Shown piece by piece: positions 25,691 to 37,777 of a stretch of 64,000 bases of DNA. This DNA is from Erythroxylum novogranatense (lineage: Eukaryota > Streptophyta > Magnoliopsida > Malpighiales > Erythroxylaceae), in NCBI GenBank assembly GCA_029891385.1, contig CM057228.1:70199523-70263522 (forward strand), written 5' to 3'. The notes beneath the pieces are model-generated. The model did no database searches, was not told the DNA's origin, and saw nothing but the letters and a program-made list of their open reading frames with translations. Numbering within the stretch: the stretch's first letter is position 1; the number at the start of each line of letters is the position of its first letter. Made by a program: the position numbers and the translations under genes.

Positions 25691-27065
25691 TAGGCGCTCT
25701 GGCATCTCCTCATAGCTCGATCATCACTCAATTTGAACCTCTCGAGGTCTGAATTATGTGAGAAGGATCGATCTATACCTTCTCAACATAGAAACATGAA
25801 AAACGTCGTGGATCTAAGACAACTCTGGAGGCAATGCTAATCTGTAAGCTAACGGCCCGATCCTCTCTAGAATTTCATACGGACCCACATATCGAGGACT
25901 TAACTTCCCTTTCTTGCAATCTCATAACTCCTTCCATGGAGCGTCTTGAGGAACACCTTGTCACCCTTTGCATAATCCATTTCTTTTACATTAGCATCGG
26001 CATAGCTTTTCATTACGTCTGGGCGGCCTTAAGTCGTTGTTTGATTACCTCCACTTTCTTAAGCGTCATCTGGACCAACTCTGGTCCCACTAGCTTCCTC
26101 TCACCTTCCTCATCCCAAAGATATCGAGTCCTGCATCTTACGCCATAAAGGGCTTCATAAGGAGCCATCTGTATGCTCGAATAGTGCAATTGTTGTAAGC
26201 AAATTCGACCAACGGTAAATGATCATCCCATGCTCCTCTGAAGTCCATGACACATGCTCTAAGCATCCCCTCTAGAGTCTGGATTGTCCTCTCAGACTGA
26301 CCATCCGTCTGAGGATGAAATGCTGTGCTGAAATTCAATTTAGTTCCTAATGCTTCATGCAGACTTCCCCAAAATCTCGAGGTGAATCAAGGATCCCTGT
26401 CGGATACTATAGAATCCGGAACTCCATGCAACCTTACCACTTCATCAATGTATTTCTTTGTTAAGACTTGTAAGGAATCTGTTTGCCTAATTGCCAGAAA
26501 ATGGGCTGACTTGGTCAATAGATCAACAATAACCCAAATGGCATCATGCTTCTTGCTGGTCCTCGGCAAACTCATCAGAAAATCCATTGTGATACTTTGC
26601 CACTTCCATTCAGGAATGGACAATGGCTGCAACATGCTGAAGGTGCACGGTGTTCGGCCTTGACTTACTCGACACACTAGACATCCGCTCACATACTCGC
26701 TACATCCTCTTCATGCCTTTCCACCAAAATGTTCCTTCAAATCTCTGTACATTACAGTGCTGCTGGGTGCATGGAATAAGGCGATGTGTGCCTCATCCAT
26801 GATCTCATCCTTAACTAATTTATCATTCGGGATACATAACCTGTTTCCGACTACCATTAGCCCATCATCTCTCACTACCACTTCAGACTGCTTACCATTC
26901 TGTATTTCCTCACGAAGCTTACTCAGTTCTGCATCATGCTCCTGCAACTCCTTAACTTTCTCTCTAAGTATCGGCCTCACCCTGAATTGAGCAAGAATAC
27001 AATCTGACTGATCCTGTTTTAGACTTATCTTAAGCTTGGCCATTTGCTCCAATAGAGGCAAGTAA
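25691..27065 (-). pseudogene. pol: E8 integrase remnant
   Basis: 26711-27061 carries the pre-integrase linker and part of the zinc site (AHIALFHAPSSTVMYRDLKEH); 26387-26692 has SGCLVC, IPEWKWQSITMDF (first catalytic Asp), SIVSDRDP (second Asp); 26138-26338 has [20 protein letters not shown] with the catalytic Glu. The C-terminal GPF/Y-like part 25700-26130 is readable only in fragments. Frameshifts near 26350 and 26700. Confidence 0.9.
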
Positions 27066-27560
27066 ACTGCTTGAACATAAGCTATCGATGACTTCTACTC
27101 AATGCATCCGCCACTACATTAGCCTTGCTCGATGATACTCTATCATCGAGTCATAGTCCTCGAGCAACTCTAACCATCTTCTCTCGCCTCAGTTCAGTTC
27201 TTTACGGCTCATGATGTACTTAAGACTTTTGTGATCCGTGAAAACCCTTATTCGAACCCCATCTGGATAGTGTCTCCATATCTTTAAGGCAAAAATCACT
27301 GCTGCTAATTTCAGATCATGAGTCGGATAATTCAACTCATATGGCTTCAATCGCCGTGAAGCATAGGCTATCACTTTGTCATTCTGCATTAACACAAAAC
27401 CTAAGCCTCTTCTCGAAGCATCACTGTATACTGTATACCCCTGATCTCCATTGGGCAGGATTAAAATGGGAGCACTAGTTAATCGCTGCTTAAGCTCCTC
27501 AAAACTCTGCTGGCAATCCTCATTCCGGATAAGCTGCGATTCTTCATATGACTTAGTCAT
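27066..27560 (-). pseudogene. pol: E8 RNase H with a catalytic Glu changed to Lys
   Basis: Continuous 123-codon segment: [31 protein letters not shown] (first Asp), [24 protein letters not shown] (second Asp). The family pattern is HDLELAAV, as in E3 and E10; here Glu is Lys, one G-to-A change that removes a metal-binding residue. The tether downstream (27066-27188) is frame-broken. Confidence 0.9.
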
Positions 27561-28330
27561 AGGGGCGCTATTATCGAGAATCCTTCCACAAACCTTCTGT
27601 AATATCCTGCCAGGCCCAGAAAACTCCGTACCTCTTTTATTGTCTTAGGCTCTTGCCAATTCACTACTGCTTCCACTTTTCTCGGATCAACATGAATTCC
27701 TTTGCTGGAAATCACATGTCAAGGAAAACTACTTCATGCACCAAAATTCACACTTGCTAAATTTGGCATCTGACCCCGCTCTCTCAATCTCTGCAATACT
27801 ATCACGAGATGTTGTTCATGCTCTCCTTCATCCTTAGAATAGACCGAATGTCATCAATGAACACTATGACAAACCGATCTAAGAACTCTGAAAACCCTAT
27901 TCATAAGGTCCATGAATGCGGTGGAGCATTGGTCGATCCGAATGGCATGACCACGAACTCATAGTGCCGTGGCGGGTCTGAAAGCTGTCTTGTCAACATC
28001 GACTCCACGATTGAGTTGATGATAACTTGATCTCGAGGTCGATCTTGAAAAGACCCTTGCTCCTGCGGTGATCAAGCAGATCATCTATCCTAGGTAAAGG
28101 ATATCTTCTTAAGCGTCACCTTGTTAAGCTTCTGTAATCTATACACACGCGCCATGTCCCATCCTTCTTCTTAACAAATAGAATGGCGCTCCCAAGGTGA
28201 TGAACTTGGCACGATAAACCGCTTCTCCAACAACTCCTCTAATCGCTCCTTAAGCTCCCTTAACTCATTTGGAGCCATCACAGTATGGTGGTATCGAGAT
28301 TGGCGGTTAGAAAATCAAGTCAATTTGAAC
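27561..28330 (-). pseudogene. pol: E8 reverse transcriptase remnant
   Basis: Heavily frame-broken [12 protein letters not shown] is readable at about 27849-27878 (FIDD is the active site), MDFMNRVF-like and FGLTNA-like fragments lie around 27900-27950, and the N-terminal KKDGTWR and RVY pieces around 28130-28180. Compared with E10, many breaks are one or two missing bases. Confidence 0.82.
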
Positions 28331-28369
28331 TCAATTTCCCTCACCGGCAGCAACCTTGGTAATTCTTAA

Positions 28370-28860
28370 GGAATACTTCAGAAACTCCTCACAACCCAAA
28401 AATCTTCTAATCTGCCCATATTCATACGGATCCACTACATGCGTCGGGAAGGCCTCACACCTGGCTCATCATCTTGTCGACTAACAATTTGAAATGATCC
28501 TCGGTGCATGACATTTTCTGTCCCCTTAAAGACCACTTCGACCATCTCCGGATCAAATTCTACTTCCTTGAGACTACAATCTAGCTTTGCCTTAAATCTC
28601 TCCATAACATCCATCCCCAATATCACATCCAATCCTTGAAGGTCTAGAGGTAGTAGGTCTACTACCAGTCTAGCACCACCGATGCTGAGCTCACAATCCT
28701 TGTAAATCAAACTGATCACCACCTTACTCCCTAAAGGAGTACTAACAACCAAAAAATTGTCCATAATCTCGGGACATACAAAGATGCATATTCATACTTG
28801 AGGAAACAAATGAGTGTGTGGAGCCAGTATCAATTAACACATAAACAGGAGAGTCAAATA
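28370..28860 (-). pseudogene. pol: E8 aspartic protease
   Basis: The active site YVLIDTGSTHSFVSSSM is intact at about 28797-28850. The 110-codon segment 28435-28764 has LLPLDLQGLDVILGMDVM, the second structural motif, and the downstream KLDCSLKEVEF. A frameshift near 28770 separates them. Confidence 0.88.
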
Positions 28861-28899
28861 ACTGAGCCATACCAGTCACAACTTCAGGAGCAGCTGCAG

Positions 28900-30150
28900 C
28901 TTCCTCTCTGGTCATGGCAAATACTCTAGGCTGGTGCTCGACCTGTGCCTTGGTCTCCTGCAGGATTAGCCCTCTTGTTCGCTCAATCGCCTACTTCACA
29001 TGGCGGCACGGTTCCCACTGTCTCTGTCTGCCTCTGAGCTTGAGCTTGGGAACCCTCCTGTCTCAGCCTCTGGGGACAATCTCTCATCATATGCCCCTTC
29101 TCTCCACACTGGAAACAACCACCAAAGCCCTTGAGACACCTCCCGGGATGAAACTTCCCGCATTGATCACACTGAGGATACTTGCCCTTCCATGACTTCC
29201 CAGGCCTCCCACACCGAGACACATTGAAATTGCCTGATCTGGCGACTCTTGGCGGGACCACTCACGCCCATGCCACTGAGTATGATGGGTCTGGTGCTCC
29301 TCCAGTCTTTGGAGCACTCACTCCCTTCCTGGAAGATTGCTCTATGTTCTTCCTTTTCCTACTCACTTCAACCTTAATATTCTCTAGCTTCTCAGCCTGG
29401 AGCGCTGCATCTACCAACTGCTGATAGTCATGGAAATTATGGATCAGCACCTTCTCCCTGATCCCTAGGTGCAGTCCACTCTCAAACTTGCGGCACTTAT
29501 CCTCTTCTGTCGCCACAATATTTGCTGCATATCGAGACAGTTGAGTGAACTTCAGCTCATATTCACTCACGCTCTTCTCCCTATGTGTAAGGCTCAGAAA
29601 CTCCCTGGCCTTCTCTTAGATGTAAACCCTCGAGAAGTACTTCCTCCTGAAAACTTCTAGAAACTCCTTCCATGTCAGCTCTGGAGGTACTACTGATCAG
29701 GGCTTGCCTCCCACCAGGTCTGGCGCATCCCCTGCAATAAACTAGCTGCATACTCTATACCCTCTCCCCATCCTCACACTTCATCTGACTCAGGACCCTC
29801 TCGGTCCTCTTCAACCATGCTTCTGCCTCCTCGGGATTAGTAGTCCTGCTGAAATCGACAGCCCCATACTTCCGAAGCTTGTCATACCGCCCACTCCGAT
29901 CTGCTGAGTGGCATCTCGAGCTTGTGGTCCTTGGCCCATGGCATGGATGAAAGCACAGGCGAAGGCTGAAAGAGTGGGATCTACTTGAGGCATAGGAGGG
30001 GCTGGAGAGGCACTTCATGCTACACACTCGGTGCCTCTGAATCTGAAACAGGGATGGTCCCTGCATCCTGGAGAATGTGGGATTCATCCGTACTTCCCCT
30101 CTGAGAGCCTGATCGAGCTTGAGCTCCTCGAGTTCTTCTTCGGTGACATA
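28900..30150 (-). pseudogene. gag: E8 gag remnant
   Basis: 29755-30087 ends in FSRTTNPEEAEAWLKRTERVL, the start of the retrotrans_gag capsid domain; 29262-29570 continues with KFESGLHLGIREKVL; 28983-29261 has CDQCGKFHPGRC and the complete CCHC knuckle CFQCGEKGHMMRDC. The presumed start lies near 30145 (CACCGAAGAAGAACTCG context). Frame changes at about 29260, 29600-29750 and 30000. Confidence 0.88.
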
Positions 30151-30345
30151 TTACTCCTTTAGTGAAAACATTTCAAATCTTTAGCTCATGCTTGTAAGAC
30201 AAGTTCAAATCATGTAAAACAATTCAAAATCAATGACGCATGTACTGTATTTAAAACAAGTTTAAAGCTCATGTAACAGGATGTATGCTGACTCTACTCT
30301 TGAGGCTACCCACTAGGGTTCCTAGGAAATCATAAACCTAGAGCT

Positions 30346-30357
30346 GCTCTGATACCA
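30346..30357 (-). other. E8 primer binding site (tRNA-iMet)
   Basis: TGGTATCAGAGC on the minus strand, 4 bases inside the LTR end at 30362. Confidence 0.92.
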
Positions 30358-31029
30358 CAGATGTTAGAACCCGATCCCGAGACCGGATCCCAACTCCAAC
30401 TATTTATACCTTAACATTAACGCTCATGCTCTTGCTTACATTCCACACCTATTGGACCCGTTTCCAGAGCCCAAAATTTCGGAGCCCTAAAGCTTGCGCT
30501 CCCTACTTTGCAGCGTTTGATGTTGTGGTTCCATAAGGGTGATGAGCGTACACTACCTAATCATCAAAATCACATTTAGACTTGTTCATATCAATGTAGA
30601 TTAAGGCCTCACGTTCACACAGAGGCAAGAATCACCTTAATCGGAGTCATATAACTCAAGATACACTCCAAAAATCTAAGAGAGTTCATACCCGAAACAT
30701 GCCCTCATAACTGACCTTTCACTTGTTTTAGAACAAACTTTCTCAATTTAACTCCAATTGATACCGAATTTTATGGAGTGAAAGATATGTGTCTTATAAA
30801 TCCAATGGTTTAAGCCTCACCTCATTTGGAGGTCGTATGAGAGAATTATGGCCAAAACATTGGACCATGCTCACTTCTGAAATCGGATTGAAACTCTTTT
30901 GGCGCGATTTGCTATAACTTTTAATCTATAGCTCCAAATGCTTTCGTTCTTTCACCATACGAAAGTAGACATCTATATCTACAACTCTCATGCAGACTAT
31001 AAAGGCTGATTCTATCTCCTACATTCTGC

Positions 31030-31940
31030 AGCGTCCTATTTTTCCATCATCTGATTTCAATCATCTGGTTTTCTATCGTCGATTTCTATCTTACCTTTTC
31101 TATCTTACCTTTTCTATCTTCCGATTTCTATCTTACCTTTTCTATCTTGATTTCTATCTTCGCTTTTCTATCTTCTGATTTCTATCTTCTGCTTTTCTAT
31201 CTTCTGCTTTTCTATCTTGATTTCTATCTTACGCTTTCTATCTTACCTTTTCTACCTTCCGATTTCTATCTTACGCTTTTCTATCTTGATTTCTATCTTA
31301 CCTTTTCTATCTTCTAATTTCTATCTTCCGCTTTTCTATCTTCGATTTCTATCTTACGCTTTTCTATCTTCGCTTTTCTATCTTACCTTTTCTACCTTCC
31401 GATTTCTATCTTACGCTTTTCTATCTTCGCTTTTCTATCTTGATTTCTATCTTACGCTTTTCTATCTTCGCTTTTCTACCTTCCGATTTCTATCTTCGCT
31501 TTTCTATCTTCGATTTCTATCTTCTTCTTTCCTTCCTTCTACTTTTCTATCTTGATTTCCTTCCTTGATTTCTATCTTCCGATTTCCTTCCTTCCGATTT
31601 CTATCTTCCGATTTCCTTCCTTCCGATTTCTATCTTCCGATTTCTATCTTCTACTTTTCTATCTTCCGATTTCTATCTTCCGATTTCCTTCCTTACCTTT
31701 TCTATCTTTCGATTTCCTTCCTTGACTTCTATCTTCGATTTCCTTCCTTCGATTTCTATTTTCTGATTTCCTTCCTTACGCTTTTCTATCTTCGATTTCT
31801 ATCTTCCGCTTTCCTTCGCTTTTCTATCTTCCGATTTCCTTCCTTCGATTTCTATCTTCCGATTTCCTTCCTTCCGATTTCTATCTTCCGATTTCCTTCC
31901 TTCGATTTCTATCTTGATTTCCTTCCTTCGATTTCCTTGT
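31030..31940. repeat. Short-unit tandem repeat in E8 5' LTR
   Basis: Same GATTTCTATCTTC / CTTTTCTATCTT units as 22600-23430, but the order of units and total length differ, showing replication slippage after insertion or assembly collapse. Confidence 0.93.
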
Positions 31941-32535
31941 AAGGCTCATATCTTTTAACTCCGAACTCCAAATTTAGCAAACGATATACCTTGAAAGCTC
32001 TAACCTTCTACTACAATATTCATGAAGGCTCATTTATCTAATTCAAGTCTACGAAGGTCAAAATCTGAGGCAAAGTTCTGTCAAATTTTGGGAAAATTTG
32101 ACAGCTCTTCCCTGAAAGTACATCTATCCAATTTTTCAATCCTAATACTTCCACCCGTAAGACTCATCATACAACCTCATATAACATGATTAAACCTAAG
32201 GTATCTTCAAACACCATTCAAGCAACAGCCACACTCTTAATCATCTATCATATCAAACTATAATAATGATGCAATTGGCTTAAACATGCATGGATTTCTC
32301 AAAATACATTTGAACTTAGCATTCTTGCATTTCATTTACGTTCAAAGTGAGTAGCTTACAATGCTTTAGTGGGCATTTCAAGCCCTTTTACAACATAGTT
32401 CAAATACACTTCCAAAATACTACACTTTTCTTAAATGCATCTAAAGCATTGTTTACAACAATTTGCTTGAAATACATCAAAACATAATTCTTGGAGTATG
32501 CCTTGAGCTCATTCTTCATGATCCCGATCTTTACC

Positions 32536-33238
32536 GGAGATGGGACGGGAAGGTGGGGTGAGCTTTAAACTCAAGTGGGTGACACATTTATATTTAGGTT
32601 AATAAGCTACATTGCTTCATTAATCATACTTTTAGCAACTTGCATAGAAATCATGCAATCATGCAATTCATGAAATTTATCAATCTCAAAACATAATGTC
32701 ATGCTTCATATCATTCTCATTCTTGCAAAATATACGCTAACATGTAAACACATAGCTGATGGTTGAAAAGTCCACGGGTTCTTGATGAGCTACACAAGTG
32801 TAGTCATATGTCGAGGAGTCCTAAAAGGAACATCCTATGCCACAATCGGGCGGCAGGCGAAGGCTATCTTGGTCGACGTGCACGTGACTCTCTTGGTGGA
32901 CTTAACTAACCCACATAACACTTAATTTAGTGCATAAAAGCTGGACTTGTCTTGTTCACGACTAATTTTCTGAAAATGGATATTCAAGCATCCATAAAGT
33001 CGATCATGCTTAAAGCACATTTCATGCTTAGCTCACATTTCATGATCTCATTCATGCTCATCCAATTTATGGCAATGTCATGCACTAATCAATTTCTCAC
33101 CTAATGGCAATCATCCATCAATTTATACACAAACAAAAGTCAATCAATGCTCATTCTAAGATAGTTGGAAAACATTAATTTTCCTTAGTTAAGATAATAT
33201 TTAAGCATTACTAACATAAAGATAAAAGTGAAACCCAC
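32536..33238 (-). other. Putative LTR intron, E8 5' LTR (about 703 nt)
   Basis: Minus: donor ATAAG|GTGGGTTTC at 33238. The acceptor region reads CATCTCCGGTAAAG here and CATCTCCGTGTAAAG in the other LTR (about 24030). The E9 copy at 58601-58611 reads CATCTCCAGG, so CAGG is the likely original. The equivalent in the 3' LTR is about 24030-24727. Confidence 0.4.
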
Positions 33239-34030
33239 CTTATATCCTTGCTTAAGCTTGCTAAGGAAGTTCCTCTTCTTGTTCTCCTCTTCTTTCTTGT
33301 CCTCCTTCATTCATGGCAAGGAAAGAACCTCACATCATTTAGGGTTTCTAAAATTGAAAACCTAATGAACCTTAATCATGAAATCAACCCTAGAATCACT
33401 AAACCCATCTTCTTTCTAAGCTTTCTAAACCATAAAATCAAGCCAAACTCAAACTACATTTCATAACTTACCTTGAATCTTTACTCAACCCAAGGGTTTC
33501 TTGTATCAAAATAAAGCTTAGACTCTCCTCTTCACTTTTCTTCTTGCTCTTTCTTCAAAACTCACTCACTTTCATGGAAATGCCAAAACCCTAGCAAGCT
33601 CCTTTCTTCTTCTCCTTTCTTTCCTCTTCACGTAAACTTCTCCTCTTCTCCTTTAAATTTCAGTAAATCTCACTTCTTCCTACACTAACTCACTTAAACT
33701 CCTCCTTTTATACTTCTTCTCTAATCCACTTAAGCCCAAAAGGCCCAAGCCTTCATTTAATTCCTTCTTCTTTCAATTTTCCTACATCCTCCTTACTTCC
33801 TCTTTATCCTACAACTTACTTAGGCCCAATTATCTTTAAGCCCATTTTATCTTTCTTTTCTTTCCTACCTCATTAAAACCCAACTAATTCATTTAATTCC
33901 ATTAACTCATTACCTAACATCTTTAATGCCAACTCATATTACTCAATGTCAAGTTAATTAATGTTAACATAATTTACTTAATTACTCTAATCATGCTTAA
34001 TTACATAAAAATTTTGGGGCTAACAATTCA

Positions 34031-35404
34031 TCTGTGGATGATAGGCCATAAACACCTTATGAGTGACATGGTAATCCTTTAAAAGATTTTTCACTAATTA
34101 GTTGCAAAAATTAGTACCCTATCACTAATCAATGCTCGCAGTGTTCCAAACCTAACAAAAATGTTAAACTTAATAAATTTTGCAACAACCTTAGAATCGT
34201 CAGTCTTAGTGGCTTTAAATTCCACCCGTTTGGAAACATAATCCATGTAAAAATAATGTAAACAAAACCAAAAGAAGAAGGAAATGGTCCCATAAAATTG
34301 ATGCCTCATACATAAAAAATTTCACATGCAGTTATTGGAGGTAAAGGCATTTGATCTCTATGGGATAAATTGCCCTATTTTTGGCATTGTTCACATGCTT
34401 TACATAAAATATAGGAGTCTCAAAACATATTTAGACAAAAAAAACCACATTCAAGAATTTTCTTAGTAGTTCTATTAGGCCCAAAAGGACCACCACAAGC
34501 ATATGAATGCAAATTTTCAAAATTGATTCATATTCGTATTCATATGTAGGCACACATCTCCTAATTACTTGTTCAAAACAACACTTCATAATTTAGGATC
34601 ATACCAAATATAATATTTTGAATTATTCTTTATCCTGTTCTATTTAATCTTACTCAAATCATTAGGCACCTCATGGTTCACTAAATAGTTCACAATATCA
34701 GCATACCATAGAACCTTACTTTGAAGTGTTAGTAATTGCTCATCTGAAAAAATTCTTGTAATGGTACTTAATTTTTGACTTTTACAACTCGACTTAAATG
34801 ATCCAAGACTGAATTCTTTACACCTTTCTTATCTTTGATCTCCAAATCAAACTCTTAAAGAAAGAGAATCCATCTAATAAGCCTTGGCTTCAATTTTTCT
34901 TTAGTAAAAGGTACCTTAACGCTACATGATCAGAATAAACAATCACTTTAGAACTAAGCAAGTAAGGTATAAATTTATTCAAAGCAAAGACAATAGTTGA
35001 AATCTCCTTTTCAATGGTGGAATAGTTGCATTGTTTTGGATTGAGTGTTCAGGAAGTGTAATAAATAGCTTAAGTCATCTTTCCACATTTTTGACTAAGG
35101 ACAACAACCATAACAAAATTGCTTGCATCACATATAATCTCAAAAAGTTGACTCCAATTAGGTAGTTGAATGATTGGTGCTGAAGTCAAAAGTTCTTTCA
35201 ACTTGTCAAATGCTTCCTTGCATCCCTCATCAAATTCAAAAAGTACATCCTTTTGTAACAAATGGTAGAGTTTTGTTGATATCTTACTGAAGTATTAGAT
35301 AAAACTGTGATAAAACCTCCAAAACCAAGAAAAAAATGAACTTCCCACACATTTGTGGGGTAGGGTAAGTTTTGCACAATTTCTATCTTAGCTTTATCAA
35401 CCTC
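34031..35404 (-). pseudogene. pol: E6 Athila-like integrase, RNase H and RT end
   Basis: Minus strand, from right: IEVDKAKIEIVQNLPYPTN (RT C-terminus) next to the E9 junction; 35070-35261 FDKLKELLTSAPIIQLPNWS and CDASNF (RNase H Asp); 34860-35040 broken RNase H; 34372-34410 CKACEQC (integrase zinc site); 34094-34309 DYVSKRVEFKATKTDDSKVV and ALISDR (integrase core Asp), where family ISDRG reads ISDRV. Features are typical of Athila/Tat, not of the chromoviruses around it. Continues leftward at 21935 across E8. Confidence 0.87.
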
Positions 35405-37212
35405 TATTGAATTTACATAAATTGGTTTAGGCCAATTTTAAGATTTGGGGATTTTCCCAAATTTTGTAAATTAAAGGTGTAGAATCATCAATAATAGCAT
35501 GAATTGATGAAATATGGGATCAATTTTGAAGAAATTATGTTTTATGAGATTGAATTTGAGTGTATTGGTTTAGGCCAATTTTGAAAATTGAGGATTTTCA
35601 AAATTGGATATTGAAATAGCTTGAATTTATATGGAATTGGTGTTTTCTAAGTTTAATTTGAGTAAGTAAGTGATTTATGATATTGAATTTGACTAGTTCG
35701 GTTTAGGTCAAATTTGGACTTTGGGGCTTTTAGAAATTCTGATTTTAGAAAGCTTGAAAATATGGTGCTTATGAATTTCCTATAGTTAAGTTTGAGAATT
35801 ATGCAAATTATGATGATGAATTTGGATATTTATGGCTTAGGGAATTTTTAAGTTAAAGAAAGAAGGAGGAATTTGGAGAATTGACGATTTGGACAAGCTT
35901 CTGGCATTAATTCGAGGTGGGTATCATATTTATATTTTGATCTGTAAGCTTAATACGAATTTTTGAAAATTAAAGAAAGCAAAAATGTGAAATTTTGATA
36001 AATTATTGTTTTGTAAATGTTTGAAATTTTGATTTCCGAATGTTTTCTGGAAAATTTTTATAAGCTTAAATTCATTGTTTTAAATGATTTGATAAATTGA
36101 TAGAAATTTCTGAAAGTGCATTTGTTGTGTATGCATTATTCAATTTCTGAAATTATTGTTTGATTAAATGATTTGATTGTTGAATTTAGTGAACGATAGA
36201 TTGAATAAATTGAGTTATATGCATTTTGTGGAAATTTTGAAGAAAAGTAAGATTTTGAAAAGTGCCTTCGGGCAATCCGAATCTTTGTTTTCGTTTGCGT
36301 GTTATGTGGGTTCGGTTAGGTCCTTTGGTGAGTCAGCGCTGTCTCTATTTGTATAGCCTTCGCCCGGCTGCCCGCTAGTGGCACGGAGTTCCGATTTCGG
36401 ACTCCCTCACGGCTACACTGGACCGCTATGCAGGAAAGTGTAATGCGTTCATTCACGACCGCAGGACCGTTATGCGGGAATGTGCGACGCGCTATTCGGA
36501 CGAACTGGACCATTACGATATGTTATGTGTTTTCAATTTTGTTTCGAATGTTGCATTCATATTTATGAAAAATTCGAGAAGGTTGAAAAAATGAGAAAAG
36601 TGAGATTATTATGAAAAGTTTGAAAATATGAAAAGGGTTTGAGGAAAAGTTTGAAAATATGAAAAAAAAAAAGGTTTGAGGAAATTGTTTGAAAATTATA
36701 AAGTTTGAAAAATTAGCCCTTTTGGCAAAAATTAAGATTGAATTTCCTATGGGAAATTATATGGATGTGATTGATGTAAGAAATGAGAATAAGAAAAAAA
36801 AAATTCATACCGGATTTTGGAATATGTCTTAGTTTAGATCTCCAACGCGACACGACACTTCGTAGATAACTTATGCTCGGATGTCGGACATTTGTTAAGT
36901 ATCCACTTCGCTTTGTATGTTGCTTTATGATTCGATTTGCTTTCAGTTCACCTTTGTTCTTTGATTCGATTCGCATTCTGTTATTTGTATCGAATTGTAA
37001 TTCGCCATATTGTTTCCGATTCGAATTTTCGATACGAAATTTCCGTTTCCATTCGATTTCGTTCCCTTCGTTCTTTGTTTTCCGGTTGGGATCCGGTTTT
37101 CGGATCGGGTCCCAACATAGATGGTATCAGAGCAAGAAGAGTTTATAAGGAATCATGCGTACGTATGAGGGAATCTGTATGAGTAGTTGGATTTCGGAAA
37201 CGGGATCCAACA
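35405..37212 (+). repeat. E9 LTR copy 1 (3' part, with internal deletion)
   Basis: Matches LTR copy 2 from about 40085 onward. At about 36727 it jumps from the TTTTGGCAAAA sequence to TTAAGATTGAATTTCC, missing about 550 bp present in copies 2 (about 53353-53906) and 3. Both ends of the deletion are AT-rich with a short A/T homology. The donor-like GAG|GTGGGT at 35917 remains, but the acceptor lies in the deleted part. Confidence 0.9.
37121..37132 (+). other. Primer-binding-site-like sequence inside the E9 LTR
   Basis: TGGTATCAGAGC follows GGGTCCCAACATAGA, as if the LTR once ended there. The present LTR end is 80 bp further right. Copies at 54291-54302 and 59462-59473. See findings. Confidence 0.75.
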
Positions 37213-37777
37213 TTTATGGTATCAGAGCCCAGTATTAGGATCTTAACTGGGCATACAAGATTAAGAAGAGTGTGTAAGGAGAAATTGAATTTGTGAGAAT
37301 GTGCTAAGTGATCGTTTGATTTCGATGACAATAAGTATGAATGACTTTAGGAATGTGAAATTGATATGAATGATTTGTCATGAATTATGTGATGAATAAA
37401 AGTGATTATTTGATGAAGATGATAAGAATTTTGAGCAATTTAAGGAAAGAGTTCATGAAATTGAGATTTGAAATGCATGATGAATTAGGATGATTGATTT
37501 TGATACTGAGAAATATTGGAAAGATGAATTTGATGATAAGAATATATGATATGGCTAGTATGTGAATCAAGAATTGAGAATTTTGGGGAAAGATTGAGAA
37601 TATGTATGATGAAAACATTAGGTAAGAAAAAAGTGATTGCTTATGAGCTTTGGAAAGAAATTAGTGAGAAAGTGCTTGATGATTTTTATTTAGAAAGAAA
37701 TTTATGCAAGAATGAGTTACTTGGAGTTTAAGTAAGTGTGAATTTCGAGGACGAAATTCTTTTAAGAGGAGGAGAAA
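37213..37777 (+). other. E9 internal region 1 (565 bp, non-coding)
   Basis: PBS TGGTATCAGAGCCC at 37217-37230, then AT-rich sequence without a recognisable domain, the tail AATTTCGAGGACGAAATTC typical of Tekay 3' ends, and polypurine tract TTTTAAGAGGAGGAGAAA before the next LTR. The tail shows it derives from a gag-pol element. A 61-codon frame at 37546-37731 has no family resemblance I can see. Confidence 0.85.

Larger units (their letters stand above)
21936..34025 (-). mobile_element. E8: structurally complete Tekay-like chromovirus (12,090 bp)
   Basis: Two LTRs (21936-25516 and 30362-34025), both TGTTAG...CTAACA, flanked by the TSD ATTCA (21931-21935, 34026-34030). Between them on the minus strand: PBS, gag, protease, RT, RNase H, integrase, chromodomain, polypurine tract. 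Target is the E6 integrase. All coding parts carry frameshifts, so it is presumably immobile by itself. The two LTRs are very similar; differences are small and clustered at CTG/CAG sites. Confidence 0.96.
30362..34025 (-). repeat. E8 5' LTR
   Basis: 3664 bp, near-identical to 21936-25516 outside the repeat tract. TATA-like box at 33704-33713 (minus). The 83-bp length difference comes mainly from the repeat tract and small indels. Confidence 0.95.

Noticed and set aside
26325..26663. Plus-strand ORFs over E8 integrase, and similar ones at 28914-29195, 4545-4751 and 48113-48421
   Set aside because: Antisense shadows of pol/gag reading on the opposite strand.
31217..31942. ORFs of 112 and 125 codons
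   Set aside because: Same repeat tract in the other E8 LTR; frames change with repeat order.
36873..37148. 91-codon ORF conserved in three places (also 54042-54317 and 59213-59488)
   Set aside because: Conserved only because the three E9 LTR copies are near-identical; Phe-rich from TTC/TTT-rich DNA and crosses the old PBS.
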